A stretch of DNA of 64,000 nt from Amycolatopsis sp. cg9 (GCF_041346945.1 NZ_CP166850.1:2976001-3040000), one strand, 5' to 3'. Shown: positions 8,363-17,344, counted from the first letter of the stretch. Numbers and translations are program-made. Notes: generated by a model from the letters alone, not told the origin.

Positions 8363-9781
8363 ATGACCAGCACTGCGACGGCCCCGGGTCCGACGGCGCC
8401 CGCGCCGGGACCCCCGCCGCCGCCACCGGACGGCGGTGACCGCGCAGGGGGCCGCAGCGGGCTGCTGGGGCTGCTGGACCTGCCGGGACAGGGTGTCCGC
8501 GCGATCATCCGGTCCGCCGCGACGACCCCCGGCCGCCTCACCGTCATCGCCGTCGGGCTGGTGCTGCTGTCCCTCCTCGCCGGGCTGGTCGCGACGCTGT
8601 CGGTGCAGGACCGCGACGACACCATCACCGGCGTCATCGACCACCGCGAGCCCCTCGCCGCCGCCGCGCAGCAGGTCTACCGCTCGCTCTCGGACGCCGA
8701 CGCGACCGCCGCGAGCGCGTTCCTCTCCATCGGCACCGAGCCGCCGGAGCTCCGCCAGCGCTACGAGCGCGACATCGCCGAAGCCGGCGCCGCGCTCGCG
8801 AAGGCCGCCTCCGACGCTGCCGACGTCGCCGACGCGGCCGCCCCGGTCGACGTCCTCAACCAGTCGCTGCCCGCCTACACCGGGCTCGTCGAGACGGCCC
8901 GCACGAACAACCGCCTCGGCTACCCGGTCGGCGCCTCCTACCTGCGCGAGGCCTCCGAGCTGATGCGGGCGAAGATCCTGCCCGCCGCCCAGGACCTCTA
9001 CCGCGTCGACACCGAGCGGCTGATCGACGAACAGGACAGCGCCACGGGGTTCCCGTGGCTCGCCACGATCCTGGTGGTCGCGCTGCTGGCCGCGCTCATC
9101 GCCGCCCAGGTCTACCTGACCAGGCGCACCAACCGGCTGCTCAACGTCGGGCTCGTCGTCGCGACGGCCGCCGTCGTGGTCTCGCTGCTGTGGGGCGCGG
9201 TCGCGCTGGTCGTGCAGGGCAGCCTGGTCGGCAGCGGCCAGGCCGACGGCTCGCACCGCGTCGACGTGCTGGTCCGCGCGCGCATCGCCGCGCTGCAGGC
9301 CCGCGCCGACGAGACGCTGACGCTCGTCGCGCGCGGCGACGGCGCCGCCTACGAGAACGACTTCGGCACCAACGCGGCCCAGCTGGTCGGCCCGGACGGC
9401 CAGGGCGGCCTGCTCGGCGAAGCCCGCGGTCTCATCCAGGACGGCGAAGGCGCCACGAAGGTCGCCGACGCGACGAAGGCCGCGAACGACTGGCTGAAGG
9501 CGCACAAGGAAGTCCGCGCCCAGGACGACGCCGGCCAGTACCAGGAAGCCGTCGACTTCGCCGTGCTGGAAGACAAGACCGACGGCTCGGCCCCGGCGTT
9601 CCGGCGCCTCGACGACAGCCTCCAGGCGGCCATCGACGTCGGCAGGCAGGAATTCCTCGACGACACCCACAACGGCGACCGCGCGCTGACGCTGCTGGCC
9701 CCCGGCCTGGCCGTGCTCGCGGTCGTCGCCGCGGCGGGTGTCACCATGGGGATCCGGGAGCGACTGAGGGAGTACCGGTGA
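8363..9781 (+). CDS. glnX: GlnX-like membrane sensor protein
   Basis: The 472-aa product has four transmembrane segments (about residues 55-75, 230-252, 262-288 and 448-468) separating two large Ala-rich helical extracytoplasmic regions. In Mycobacterium, GlnX sits between a solute-binding lipoprotein GlnH and kinase PknG and relays amino-acid availability. The same three genes follow one another here (glnX-glnH-pknG). The start ATG 8363 follows GAGG at about 8351. The sequence itself shows no catalytic motif; the assignment rests on topology plus neighbours. Its TGA overlaps the glnH GTG. Confidence 0.8.
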   Translation: MTSTATAPGPTAPAPGPPPPPPDGGDRAGGRSGLLGLLDLPGQGVRAIIRSAATTPGRLTVIAVGLVLLSLLAGLVATLSVQDRDDTITGVIDHREPLAAAAQQVYRSLSDADATAASAFLSIGTEPPELRQRYERDIAEAGAALAKAASDAADVADAAAPVDVLNQSLPAYTGLVETARTNNRLGYPVGASYLREASELMRAKILPAAQDLYRVDTERLIDEQDSATGFPWLATILVVALLAALIAAQVYLTRRTNRLLNVGLVVATAAVVVSLLWGAVALVVQGSLVGSGQADGSHRVDVLVRARIAALQARADETLTLVARGDGAAYENDFGTNAAQLVGPDGQGGLLGEARGLIQDGEGATKVADATKAANDWLKAHKEVRAQDDAGQYQEAVDFAVLEDKTDGSAPAFRRLDDSLQAAIDVGRQEFLDDTHNGDRALTLLAPGLAVLAVVAAAGVTMGIRERLREYR

Positions 9782-10752
9782 GCAGGCGGGGGAACACGGT
9801 CCGGGCGGGCGTGCTGGCGGTCGTCGCGCTGCTGGTGGCGTCCTGCGGCAGCCCCGGCAAACCGGTCGACCCGGCCCCGGTCGGCAACGCGGCCTGGCCC
9901 CAGCCCGCGCACGTGGGCGGCCCGGACGCGGCCGCCGGCGGTGGCGGCGACACCAGCTGCAACCCGCTGGCCAGCCTGCAGCCGGACAAGGGCACGTCGA
10001 TCCCCGATGGCTCGACCATGGCGAAGATCAAGGAACGCGGCAAGCTCATCGCCGGCGTCGACCAGACCACCTACCTGTTCGGCTTCCGCAACCCGACCTC
10101 GGGCAACCTCGAGGGCTTCGACATCGACCTCGTCAACGAGATCGCCCGCTCGATCTTCGGCGCGCCCGAAGGCCGCGTCCAGTTCCGCGCGATCACTTCG
10201 TCGCAGCGCCAGGACGTCCTGACGCAGCACCAGGTCGACATCGTCGTGCGGACGTACAGCATCACCTGCGCGCGCAAGAAGGACGTCCAGTTCTCCTCCG
10301 TGTACTACGTCGCCGGGCAGCGGCTGCTGGTGACGAAGGAGTCGAAGGCGACGAAGCTGGCCGACCTGAGCGGCAAGAAGGTGTGCGCGGCGAAGAAGTC
10401 GACGTCGCTGGCGAAGATCGCGACGGACCCGGCCAAGCCGGTGGCGATCTCGGTCGACAACTGGTCGGACTGCCTGGTGATGCTCCAGCAGGGCCAGGTC
10501 GACGCGGTTTCGACCGACGACACGATCCTCGCCGGGATGGCCGCGCAGGACCCGACGCTGCAGGTCGTCGGCGACCAGTTCACGCAGGAGAACTACGGCA
10601 TCGGCGTGCCGAAGGACAACGAGGACATGGTCAAGTTCGTCAACGCCGTGCTCGAGAACGTGCGCAACAGCGGTGCTTGGCAGAGCAGCTACCGCCACTG
10701 GGTCGAGTCGAAGCTGGGGCCGGCCTCGCCGCCGCAGGCGCAGTACCAGTGA
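9778..10752 (+). CDS. glnH: GlnH, solute-binding lipoprotein (family 3)
   Basis: The 324-aa product begins with a short signal peptide ending in a lipobox (LVASC, Cys about residue 22), a Pro/Gly-rich linker, and a type 3 periplasmic-binding fold (about residues 80-310; GFDIDLVNEIARSIFG, VDAVSTDD). In Mycobacterium, GlnH binds aspartate, glutamate or related amino acids and signals through GlnX to PknG instead of feeding a transporter. No ABC permease or ATPase is next to it here, consistent with a sensing role. Start GTG 9778 overlaps the glnX stop (GTGA), indicating translational coupling. Confidence 0.9.
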   Translation: MSRRGNTVRAGVLAVVALLVASCGSPGKPVDPAPVGNAAWPQPAHVGGPDAAAGGGGDTSCNPLASLQPDKGTSIPDGSTMAKIKERGKLIAGVDQTTYLFGFRNPTSGNLEGFDIDLVNEIARSIFGAPEGRVQFRAITSSQRQDVLTQHQVDIVVRTYSITCARKKDVQFSSVYYVAGQRLLVTKESKATKLADLSGKKVCAAKKSTSLAKIATDPAKPVAISVDNWSDCLVMLQQGQVDAVSTDDTILAGMAAQDPTLQVVGDQFTQENYGIGVPKDNEDMVKFVNAVLENVRNSGAWQSSYRHWVESKLGPASPPQAQYQ

Positions 10753-10807
10753 GCGGGTCGCGACTAGGATCGGTTCCCGCACGTCGCCGGGGATCTGGGA
10801 GGTAGCA

Positions 10808-13468
10808 GTGTCGGAGGAACCGCGCCGTCCTCGGCACGCCGCGCCGGACGACGAACCGCAGCCGGCCACGCCGGGCAGCAGCTGGCAGCCGCCGCCACCG
10901 GTGCGGTGGGAGACACCGGAGCCGTCGATCTCGGGCCGCCTCGACGACGGCGAGCCGTCCCGCCCCGGGCCGCCCCGCGGCGAGGAGACCGTCTTCCACG
11001 CGCCCGTGCGCCGCCCGCCGACGCCGCCGCGCGGCGCGCCGATCCCGGGCGCGGACGACCCGACCAAGCCGCCCGGCAGCATGAACCCCGTCCTGCCGCC
11101 GGTCCAGCCGGTGCCCACGCAGGCCGTCCGCCCGCCGCAGCCCGACGAGCCGCAGCTGACGAGCGTGCTCGCTTCGCCGGCGCCGGAAACCCAGAGCATC
11201 ATGCCGCCGGTGCCGCGGCCGGACACGGGTCCCGGCACCCCGCTGCCGGACCCGGGCACCGAAAGCGTGCTGCCCGAGCGCAGCAGCGAAGGACGGCACA
11301 CCGGAACCGGCACCGGCACGGGAACCGGCAGCGGCTCGGACTCCCGGTCCGGCTCGTTCCCCGGCACCTCGCGGCGGACGTCGTCGCGGACGTCGCGCTC
11401 GCGCCGCGGCCGCCTCGGCGCCGGACTGGTCGAGGTCCCGCCGGTGCCCGCGCGCGATCCCGCGTCGGCGGTGCTGACGAACCCGGTGGTGTCGGAGGAA
11501 AAGCGCTTCTGCGGCAACTGCGCCGCGAAGGTCGGGCGCGGCAAGGACGGCAAACCCGGTTCCCCGGAAGGGAAGTGCGAGAACTGCGCCACGCCGTTCT
11601 CGTTCCTCCCGAAGCTGCAGCCGCACGAACTCGTAGGCGGCCAGTACGAAGTGCTCGGTGCGATCGCCTACGGCGGGCTCGGCTGGATCTACCTGGCGCA
11701 GGACCACAACGTCAGCGACCGCTGGGTCGTCCTCAAAGGACTGATCGACACCGGTGACGCGACGGCGATGGCGGCCGCGGCCAACGAACAGCGGTTCCTG
11801 GCCGAGGTCGAGCACCCGAACATCGTCAAGATCCACAACTTCGTGCAGCACCCGGACGCGCACAGCGGCACCACCGTCGGCTACATCGTCATGGAGTACG
11901 TCGGCGGCCAGTCGCTGCGGCAGCTCGCGCTGGCGCACCACCGGGAAAGCCGCCGCCCGGAGCCGCTGCCGATCGGCCAGGTCATCGCGTACGGGCTGGA
12001 GATCCTGCCCGCCATGGGGTACCTGCACAGCCAGGGCTTGCTCTACTGCGACCTCAAGCCGGACAACGTCATCCAGACCAACGAGCAGCTGAAGCTGATC
12101 GACCTGGGCGCGGTCCGCCGCACCGACGACTACGAGAGCCCGCTGTTCTTCACCACCGGCTACAGCGCGCCGGAACTGCCGACGCAGGGCGCGTCGATCG
12201 CGTCGGACCTGTTCACCGTCGGGCGCACGCTCGCCGTGCTGAGCTTCGAGTTCACCGGCTACACCACCAAGTTCAAGACGACGCTGCCCGGCCCGGACGC
12301 GGTCCCGCTGTTCGCGCTCTTCGGCTCGTACTACCGGTTCCTGCGGCGCGCGACGCACGCCGACCCGGACCGGCGGTTCCTCTCCGCCGAGGAGATGGCC
12401 GACCAGCTCACCGGGGTGCTGCGCGAGATCATGGCGCTCGGCACCGGCAAGCCGCGGCCCGGCGCGTCCACGGTGTTCGGCCCGGAGATCCGCACGTTCG
12501 GCGTCCAGCTGGTGGTGCCGGAGGCCGGCGCCAGCGTGCCGCTGCCCGGCGCCGACGAGGTCGTCGCCGGCCTGCCGATCCCGCAGGTCGACACGGACGA
12601 CCCGGCCGCGGGCGTGCTGGCCACGACGACGACGCTCGAACCGCGCGGCGCCATCGAGGCCCTCTCCGGCGCGCCGCGGGAGTCGATCGAGGTCCGGTTG
12701 CGGATCGTGCGCGCCCGGATCGAACTGGGCGAGCTGGCGGAGGCACAGCGGCAGCTGCAGGCCGCCCAGTACCTCGCGATCAAGAACGGGTTCCCGCACG
12801 ACTGGCGCATCGACTGGTACCGCGGCCTGATCGAGCTGGCCGGCGGCCGGTCGCGGGTCGCGCACGTCGCGTTCGAAGCGGTGTACGACGACCTGCCGGG
12901 CGAGGCGGCACCGAAGCTCGCGCTCGGCATCAGCGCCGAAGGCGTCGGCGACTACTTCGCCGCCGCGCGGTTCTACGAGCTGGTCTGGCGGACCGACCGC
13001 ACCTACGTCAGCGCCGCCTTCGGCCTCGCCCGCGTGTACCTGGCGCAGGGCGCGCGCTCCAGCGCGGTCGAGGTGCTCGAGACCGTGCCGCCGTCGTCCA
13101 CCCACTACGTCGACGCACAGGTCGCGGCGATCAAGATCAAGACGACGGTCACTAAGGCCAAGGGCCGCGAGACCCCGGTCACCGAGCACGACCTGCTCGA
13201 CGCGTCGGCCCGGCTCGAACGGCTCCGCCTCGACATCGAGCGCCGCACCCGGCTCACCGCGAACGTGCTCGAAGCCGCGCACGAATGGCTCAAGCAGGGG
13301 CGGCCGACGCCGGGCGCGCGGGTGCTGGGGTGCGCGCTCGAGGAACGTGAGCTGCGGTTCGGCCTCGAGCGCTGCTACCGGGCACTCGCGCGGCTGGCGG
13401 GCACGGTCGAACAGCGCGTGGAGCTGGTCGACCGGGCCAACGAGATCCGGCCCCGGACCCTCACCTGA
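10808..13468 (+). CDS. pknG: Serine/threonine protein kinase PknG
   Basis: The 886-aa soluble kinase comprises a rubredoxin-like domain with two Cys pairs (CGNC about residue 234 and CENC about 257), a kinase domain (about 277-540; ATP-binding Lys in VVLKG, catalytic CDLKPDN lacking the HRD arginine, IDLG in place of DFG, all PknG traits) and C-terminal TPR repeats. PknG phosphorylates the FHA protein GarA/OdhI to control 2-oxoglutarate metabolism. The N-terminus (about 1-225) is far longer than in mycobacteria, Pro-rich and disordered, with a short Gly-Thr repeat. Start GTG 10808 follows GGGAGG. It lies 55 bp after glnH and completes the sensing operon. Confidence 0.93.
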   Translation: MSEEPRRPRHAAPDDEPQPATPGSSWQPPPPVRWETPEPSISGRLDDGEPSRPGPPRGEETVFHAPVRRPPTPPRGAPIPGADDPTKPPGSMNPVLPPVQPVPTQAVRPPQPDEPQLTSVLASPAPETQSIMPPVPRPDTGPGTPLPDPGTESVLPERSSEGRHTGTGTGTGTGSGSDSRSGSFPGTSRRTSSRTSRSRRGRLGAGLVEVPPVPARDPASAVLTNPVVSEEKRFCGNCAAKVGRGKDGKPGSPEGKCENCATPFSFLPKLQPHELVGGQYEVLGAIAYGGLGWIYLAQDHNVSDRWVVLKGLIDTGDATAMAAAANEQRFLAEVEHPNIVKIHNFVQHPDAHSGTTVGYIVMEYVGGQSLRQLALAHHRESRRPEPLPIGQVIAYGLEILPAMGYLHSQGLLYCDLKPDNVIQTNEQLKLIDLGAVRRTDDYESPLFFTTGYSAPELPTQGASIASDLFTVGRTLAVLSFEFTGYTTKFKTTLPGPDAVPLFALFGSYYRFLRRATHADPDRRFLSAEEMADQLTGVLREIMALGTGKPRPGASTVFGPEIRTFGVQLVVPEAGASVPLPGADEVVAGLPIPQVDTDDPAAGVLATTTTLEPRGAIEALSGAPRESIEVRLRIVRARIELGELAEAQRQLQAAQYLAIKNGFPHDWRIDWYRGLIELAGGRSRVAHVAFEAVYDDLPGEAAPKLALGISAEGVGDYFAAARFYELVWRTDRTYVSAAFGLARVYLAQGARSSAVEVLETVPPSSTHYVDAQVAAIKIKTTVTKAKGRETPVTEHDLLDASARLERLRLDIERRTRLTANVLEAAHEWLKQGRPTPGARVLGCALEERELRFGLERCYRALARLAGTVEQRVELVDRANEIRPRTLT

Positions 13469-13473
13469 TCAGG

Positions 13474-13510
13474 CTGACCCGTCACTTTCGTACCGAAAGT
13501 GACGGGTCAG
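13474..13510. terminator. Bidirectional terminator between pknG and thioesterase
   Basis: Perfect 17-bp arms (13474-13490 and 13494-13510, core GTCACTTTCG / CGAAAGTGAC) surround a TAC loop. It lies between convergent genes, and the thioesterase stop codon is inside the right arm. The ACTTTC/GAAAGT core recurs at 50408-50504. Confidence 0.75.
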
Positions 13511-14100
13511 GGGTTGATCTCCCAGTCGCCCTCTTCGCGGGCGCGCTGGTTCTTCGCGTGCTGCTCGGCCAGCTTCTCCAGCGCCTGCGGGTCGCCGTGC
13601 GTGCTGAAGTGCTCGAAGCCGACGACGACGAACAGCGCGCGGGCGCTGACCGCGATCTGGCCGTCTTCGGCGTCGAGGCGGCCGTCCGCGCTGACGTAGA
13701 TCTTGCGGCCGGCGACGCCGTCGAGCCGCGTCTCGATGAACAACGTCGTCCCGACCGGCACCGGACGGCGGAAGTCCGTCTCGAGCTTGCCGGTGACCGC
13801 CGGACGGCGCATCAGGTTGCCGACCGCCGAGCCGAGCGCCTCGTCGAACGCGCAGGCCAGCAGGCCGCCGTGGGCGAGCCCGGGCGCGCCCTGGTGGGCC
13901 GCGGTGACGGTGAACCGCGAGCGCACGACCTGGCCCTCGCCGACTGTCGAGCGCAGGTGCAGCCCGGCGTCGGCCTCGTCACCGCACCCGAAGCACTCCG
14001 CGAAGTGGACGCCGAGCTCGGTGCCCGGCGCCGGCGCCTTCGGGTGCGGGACCGCGGGCTCCACCGCCACCGGCGGCCACGGTTGAGAAACACGACTCAT
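13507..14100 (-). CDS. PaaI-family hotdog thioesterase
   Basis: The 197-aa product carries a 4HBT hotdog domain at about residues 55-160 with the GLAHGGLLACAFDEALG stretch typical of PaaI/YbgC acyl-CoA thioesterases, and an N-terminal FGCGDE motif often found in actinobacterial members. It probably hydrolyses an acyl-CoA in the cytoplasm; the substrate is not deducible. ATG at 14100 is the natural start. It is convergent with pknG, shares a terminator with it, and is transcribed alone. Confidence 0.85.
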   Translation of the reverse strand: MSRVSQPWPPVAVEPAVPHPKAPAPGTELGVHFAECFGCGDEADAGLHLRSTVGEGQVVRSRFTVTAAHQGAPGLAHGGLLACAFDEALGSAVGNLMRRPAVTGKLETDFRRPVPVGTTLFIETRLDGVAGRKIYVSADGRLDAEDGQIAVSARALFVVVGFEHFSTHGDPQALEKLAEQHAKNQRAREEGDWEINP

Positions 14101-14301
14101 GCGCTGACGTTAACCGGCGGGTAAGCCGCGGCCGCGTTCGCCCCGGCCGGGATACCGGGGACCTACATCTCTCAGTAGCCGGAAAGTTCCCCACTGTAGA
14201 AGTTTCGCGGCTCAGACTGCCGACCTGCGACGACCGGTCAAGACTGGGCTGATGAGCTCGAACGGCCCAATGGGCACTGCGCGGAGGAGGTCGTCGCCGG
14301 C

Positions 14302-15672
14302 ATGAGCGAACCAGCAGCAACGACGGGCAAACCGTCAGTGGACGAGAGAACCGTCAAACGCGCCGTCTGGGCGTCGGCCATGGGCAACGCCACCGAGTGG
14401 TACGACTACGGCGTCTTCACCTCGGGCGCGATCGCCACCAGCATCGGCACGCTGTTCTTCCCCGGGGAAGGCAACGCGGTCCTCAAGTCACTGGCGCTGC
14501 TGGCGGTAGGGTTCATCGTGCGGCCGTTCGGCGGGGCGTTCTTCGGCCCGCTCGGCGACAAGCTCGGCCGCAAGCGGGTCCTCGCCATCACGATCCTGCT
14601 GATGTCCGGCTGCACGTTCCTGGTCGGCGTCCTGCCGACGTACGCCGGCAGCTACAGCATGGGCATCGCGGCCCCCATCGCGATCCTGCTGCTCCGGATC
14701 ATCCAGGGCTTCTCGACCGGCGGTGAATACGGCGGAGCGGCGACGTTCATCGCCGAGTACTCGCCGACGAAGCGCCGTGGCTTCTTCGGCAGCTTCCTCG
14801 AGCTCGGCACGCTGGGCGGCTACGTGCTCGGCAACCTCGTGGTGCTGTCGGTGACGCTGTCCCTGTCGGCCGACCAGGTCGACGCGTGGGGCTGGCGGAT
14901 CCCGTTCTTCGTCGCGCTGCCGCTCGGCCTGATCGGGCTCTACCTGCGGAACAAGCTCGAGGACACCCCCGAGTTCCGCCGGATGGAGGCCGCGGGCGAG
15001 GCGCCGAAGAAGGCGCCGCTCAAGGAGATCTTCGTCCGCAACTGGCGGATGATCCTCAACCTGATCGGCATCGTCCTGCTGCTGAACGTCGCGGACTACC
15101 TGCTGCTGACCACGATGCCGACGTACTTCACGGACACGCTGAAGATCAACGACAACACGTCGACGCTGATCATCATCGCCGTCGAAGTCATCCAGATGGC
15201 GATCATCATCCCGCTCGGCGCCCTGTCCGACCGGATCGGCCGGAAACCGCTGCTGCTCACCGCGGCCATCGGCTTCCTGGTGCTGAGCTGGCCCTGCCTC
15301 AAGCTGATGCAGTCCGGCAGCATCCTGTGGCTGTTCGTCGGGTTCCTGATCGTGGCGATCCTGCTGGTGTTCATGCTCGCCGTGATCGGCTCGACGTTCC
15401 CGGCGATGTTCCCGACCCGGGTGCGCTACGGCTCGTTCGCGATCGGCTACAACATCTCGACGTCGCTGTTCGGTGGTACCTGCGGTGTCATCGTGACGGC
15501 GTTGATCAAGAGCACCGGAAACGAGGACTGGCCGGCGTACTACTTGATGGCGGCGGCGCTGATCGCGATCCTGCCGATCATCAAGATCCCGGAGACGTCG
15601 CAGGTGCCGATGGAAGAGATCGACACCGAAGGCACCGGCGGGAAGCTGGCCTCCGCGGCCGCTCAGCGCTGA
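14302..15672 (+). CDS. MFS transporter, metabolite:H+ symporter (MHS/ProP-like)
   Basis: The 456-aa polytopic protein has about 12 membrane helices. Family marks include the opening ASAMGNATEWYDYG, the loop 2-3 motif GDKLGRKR, IQGFSTGGEYGGA, and a second copy of the loop motif (DRIGRKP). MHS carriers take up proline, betaine, dicarboxylates or related solutes with protons; the substrate here is unknown. ATG 14302 follows GGAGGAGG at about 14283. It is monocistronic, with a strong hairpin 15 bp after the stop. Confidence 0.9.
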   Translation: MSEPAATTGKPSVDERTVKRAVWASAMGNATEWYDYGVFTSGAIATSIGTLFFPGEGNAVLKSLALLAVGFIVRPFGGAFFGPLGDKLGRKRVLAITILLMSGCTFLVGVLPTYAGSYSMGIAAPIAILLLRIIQGFSTGGEYGGAATFIAEYSPTKRRGFFGSFLELGTLGGYVLGNLVVLSVTLSLSADQVDAWGWRIPFFVALPLGLIGLYLRNKLEDTPEFRRMEAAGEAPKKAPLKEIFVRNWRMILNLIGIVLLLNVADYLLLTTMPTYFTDTLKINDNTSTLIIIAVEVIQMAIIIPLGALSDRIGRKPLLLTAAIGFLVLSWPCLKLMQSGSILWLFVGFLIVAILLVFMLAVIGSTFPAMFPTRVRYGSFAIGYNISTSLFGGTCGVIVTALIKSTGNEDWPAYYLMAAALIAILPIIKIPETSQVPMEEIDTEGTGGKLASAAAQR

Positions 15673-15687
15673 GCGGCCGCCGGACAG

Positions 15688-15725
15688 ACGTGTGCCCCGC
15701 CCGGATCACCGGGCGGGGCACACGT
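15688..15725 (+). terminator. Terminator after MFS transporter
   Basis: Perfect 17-bp arms (15688-15704 and 15709-15725, GTGCCCCGCCCGG core) surround an ATCA loop, just after the transporter stop. It may also serve the small minus-strand gene whose stop is at 15737. Confidence 0.8.
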
Positions 15726-15736
15726 GTTCGCTGAGG

Positions 15737-15844
15737 TCAGTTCGCGTCGCTCCGAGGAGTGAAGCGCTTGCGGGACCAAGCGGCGAGCGCGCCCGCGACA
15801 ACGACAGCGATTCCGGTTTCGACGATGAGTGCGGCGAACACCAT
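15737..15844 (-). CDS. Small single-pass membrane peptide (35 aa)
   Basis: The frame begins ATG 15844, preceded at ideal distance by GAGGAGGAA, and ends TGA at 15737-15739. The peptide is mostly one hydrophobic helix (FAALIVETGIAVVVAGALA) followed by a basic tail (WSRKRF). A longer upstream frame exists but is Arg/Pro-rich, and the ribosome site sits right at this ATG. It is flanked by the transporter terminator and a regulatory-looking gap, so it is probably expressed alone. No function can be assigned. Confidence 0.6.
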   Translation of the reverse strand: MVFAALIVETGIAVVVAGALAAWSRKRFTPRSDAN

Positions 15845-16012
15845 GTGCTTCCTCCTCGGGTTCTCGGGCCGGCGGCGACGCGTCCGGCTGAGCAGATGTC
15901 CGGTGTCCGATCGGAACACCACAGGGCATATCGCCACGGACCGCCCGGGTATTTCGTCGGAAACCCACGATGAAACGGTGATCTACACCACGTACCCCGA
16001 CCTGCGAAAACG

Positions 16013-16480
16013 CTAGCGGGTGGTGCTCGCGACCGGTGGTTCCGGGACCGTCTCCGTCGGCTCCGAGGAGGGACGGGTGGTGGCCGACGGGGTCCGCTGC
16101 GTCGGACGGCTCGCGGACGGCGGCTGGGGCACCCGCGTCGCGCGCGCGGGCGTGCGACCCGGCTCGGCCGTGGGCGGCGCGATCGACGTCGGCGGGACCT
16201 CGGTGGTCGGCGGCTCGGCGGGGGCGCTGGTGCCGATCGTGGACAGCCCCGGACCGGCGGGTTGCACCGGTTCGGCCGGCCCGGCGCGGTGACCGGCCAG
16301 GAAACCGGCCACCGCCAGGACGACCGCCGTCGCGGCCGAGGTGCTCGCCACGGCGAGGCGCTTGCGCCGTCGCCGGACCCGGCCACCGCGCTCGATCACG
16401 TCGGCGGCTTCGAGGCGCATCGGCGGCGGGCCGCCGGCCGCGCCGGTCAGGTACGCGCGGACGTCGTCTTCGGGGTCCAT
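16013..16480 (-). CDS. Putative membrane partner (anti-sigma-like) of the adjacent sigma factor
   Basis: The 155-aa product has a short cytosolic N-terminus (MDPEDDVRAYLTG), a basic stretch RRRRKR, one membrane helix (about residues 45-67) and a Pro/Thr-rich extracytoplasmic tail. This is the usual layout of the gene following SigE-family sigma factors. It lacks a recognisable zinc anti-sigma motif, so its role as an anti-sigma factor is inferred. ATG 16480 follows GGGGAGG; the sigma stop lies 5 nt upstream, so the two are coupled. Confidence 0.7.
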   Translation of the reverse strand: MDPEDDVRAYLTGAAGGPPPMRLEAADVIERGGRVRRRRKRLAVASTSAATAVVLAVAGFLAGHRAGPAEPVQPAGPGLSTIGTSAPAEPPTTEVPPTSIAPPTAEPGRTPARATRVPQPPSASRPTQRTPSATTRPSSEPTETVPEPPVASTTR

Positions 16481-16485
16481 GTTCG

Positions 16486-17037
16486 TCACCTCCCCTCCGT
16501 GGTCGCGCTGAAGGTCAGCGCGTAGTGCGGGCCGAGCCGGTTGCGCAGCGTCGCCAGGCCGCGGGAGGCCTGGCTCTTCACCGTGCCGGTGCTGCAGCCG
16601 AGGGCCTTCGCCGTCTCCTCGACGCTCAGGTCCTCGAAGTACCGCAGCACCAGCACGGCGCGCTGCTTCGGAGCCAGTACGGCCAGAGCTTGCCGGACGA
16701 GCCCGTCCTGGTCGCTCGCGGCCGGTTCCGCCGGGAGCTCCGGCGGGGTGTCGGTGAGCCGCTCCCGCTTCCACCTGCTGCGCCGGTGCTCGGCCAGGAA
16801 CGTGCGGAGCACGACCTTGCGGGCGTAGGCGTCCAAGGCGTCGTGGCGCGACAGCCTCGGCCAGGCGAGGTACAGCTTGAGCAGCGCGGCCTGCGTGAGG
16901 TCCTCGGCCTGGTGCCAGTCCCCGCAGAGCAGGAAGGCGGTCGAGCGCAGGCTGTGCGCGCGCTCGCCGAAGTACCGGGCGAACTCGCCGTCCCACGGCG
17001 AGCCCGGCCCGGTCGACGGACGGGAGCGGGAGATCAC
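16486..17037 (-). CDS. SigE-family ECF RNA polymerase sigma factor
   Basis: The 183-aa product has region 2 (about residues 20-90; FLLCGDWHQAEDLTQAALLKLY) and region 4 (about 120-175; LAPKQRAVLVLRYFEDLSVEETAKALGCSTGTVKSQASRGL, helix-turn-helix). It directs core polymerase to its own promoters. Start GTG 17037 comes 4 nt after the stop of the secreted-peptide gene, with only a weak Shine-Dalgarno, which suggests translational coupling. The downstream membrane gene is its likely controller. Confidence 0.9.
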   Translation of the reverse strand: MISRSRPSTGPGSPWDGEFARYFGERAHSLRSTAFLLCGDWHQAEDLTQAALLKLYLAWPRLSRHDALDAYARKVVLRTFLAEHRRSRWKRERLTDTPPELPAEPAASDQDGLVRQALAVLAPKQRAVLVLRYFEDLSVEETAKALGCSTGTVKSQASRGLATLRNRLGPHYALTFSATTEGR

Positions 17038-17041
17038 CTGG

Positions 17042-17344
17042 CTACCGGGTCACCCCGATGGCCGGCAGGTGCAGGTCACCGGTCGGGCCCGCGGGCACGG
17101 CACGCGGAACGCGCGGAGCCTGCGCCGGCCGGGCGGCCCGGGTCGTCTCGCGCGGCGCCGGAACGGCGGACGGCGGCTCGGTCCGCCGGGTGGTCGGCGG
17201 CGCCGGGGCGACGGTCGGCTCGTTCGGGCGGGTGGTCGCCGACGGGGCCGGCGGCTGCGCGTCCGAAGCCAGCGCGATGCCACCGGACAGGGCACCACCG
17301 GCGAGCACGAGCGCGCCGAGGGTCAGGGCGATGCGGATACGCAA
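17042..17344 (-). CDS. Secreted or membrane-anchored Pro-rich protein (100 aa)
   Basis: TTG 17344 follows GAGGAG by 5 nt and opens an N-terminal signal helix (IALTLGALVLAGGALSGGIALA) that is then followed by a Pro/Thr/Arg-rich exported segment. No catalytic motif is visible. The gene is first in a three-gene operon with the sigma factor (4 nt gap) and its membrane partner, so it may be a surface sensor or stabiliser for that system. The longer upstream frame lacks a ribosome site and is not coding-like. Confidence 0.6.
   Translation of the reverse strand: MRIRIALTLGALVLAGGALSGGIALASDAQPPAPSATTRPNEPTVAPAPPTTRRTEPPSAVPAPRETTRAARPAQAPRVPRAVPAGPTGDLHLPAIGVTR

Noticed and set aside
11310..11340. 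GGCACCGG-type short repeat in pknG
   Set aside because: It is an in-frame Gly-Thr coding repeat in a disordered region; no sign of a mobile or regulatory element.
10640..13282. 880-codon minus-strand open frame
   Set aside because: Antisense shadow of pknG; low-complexity Arg/Val/Gly composition and no ribosome site.
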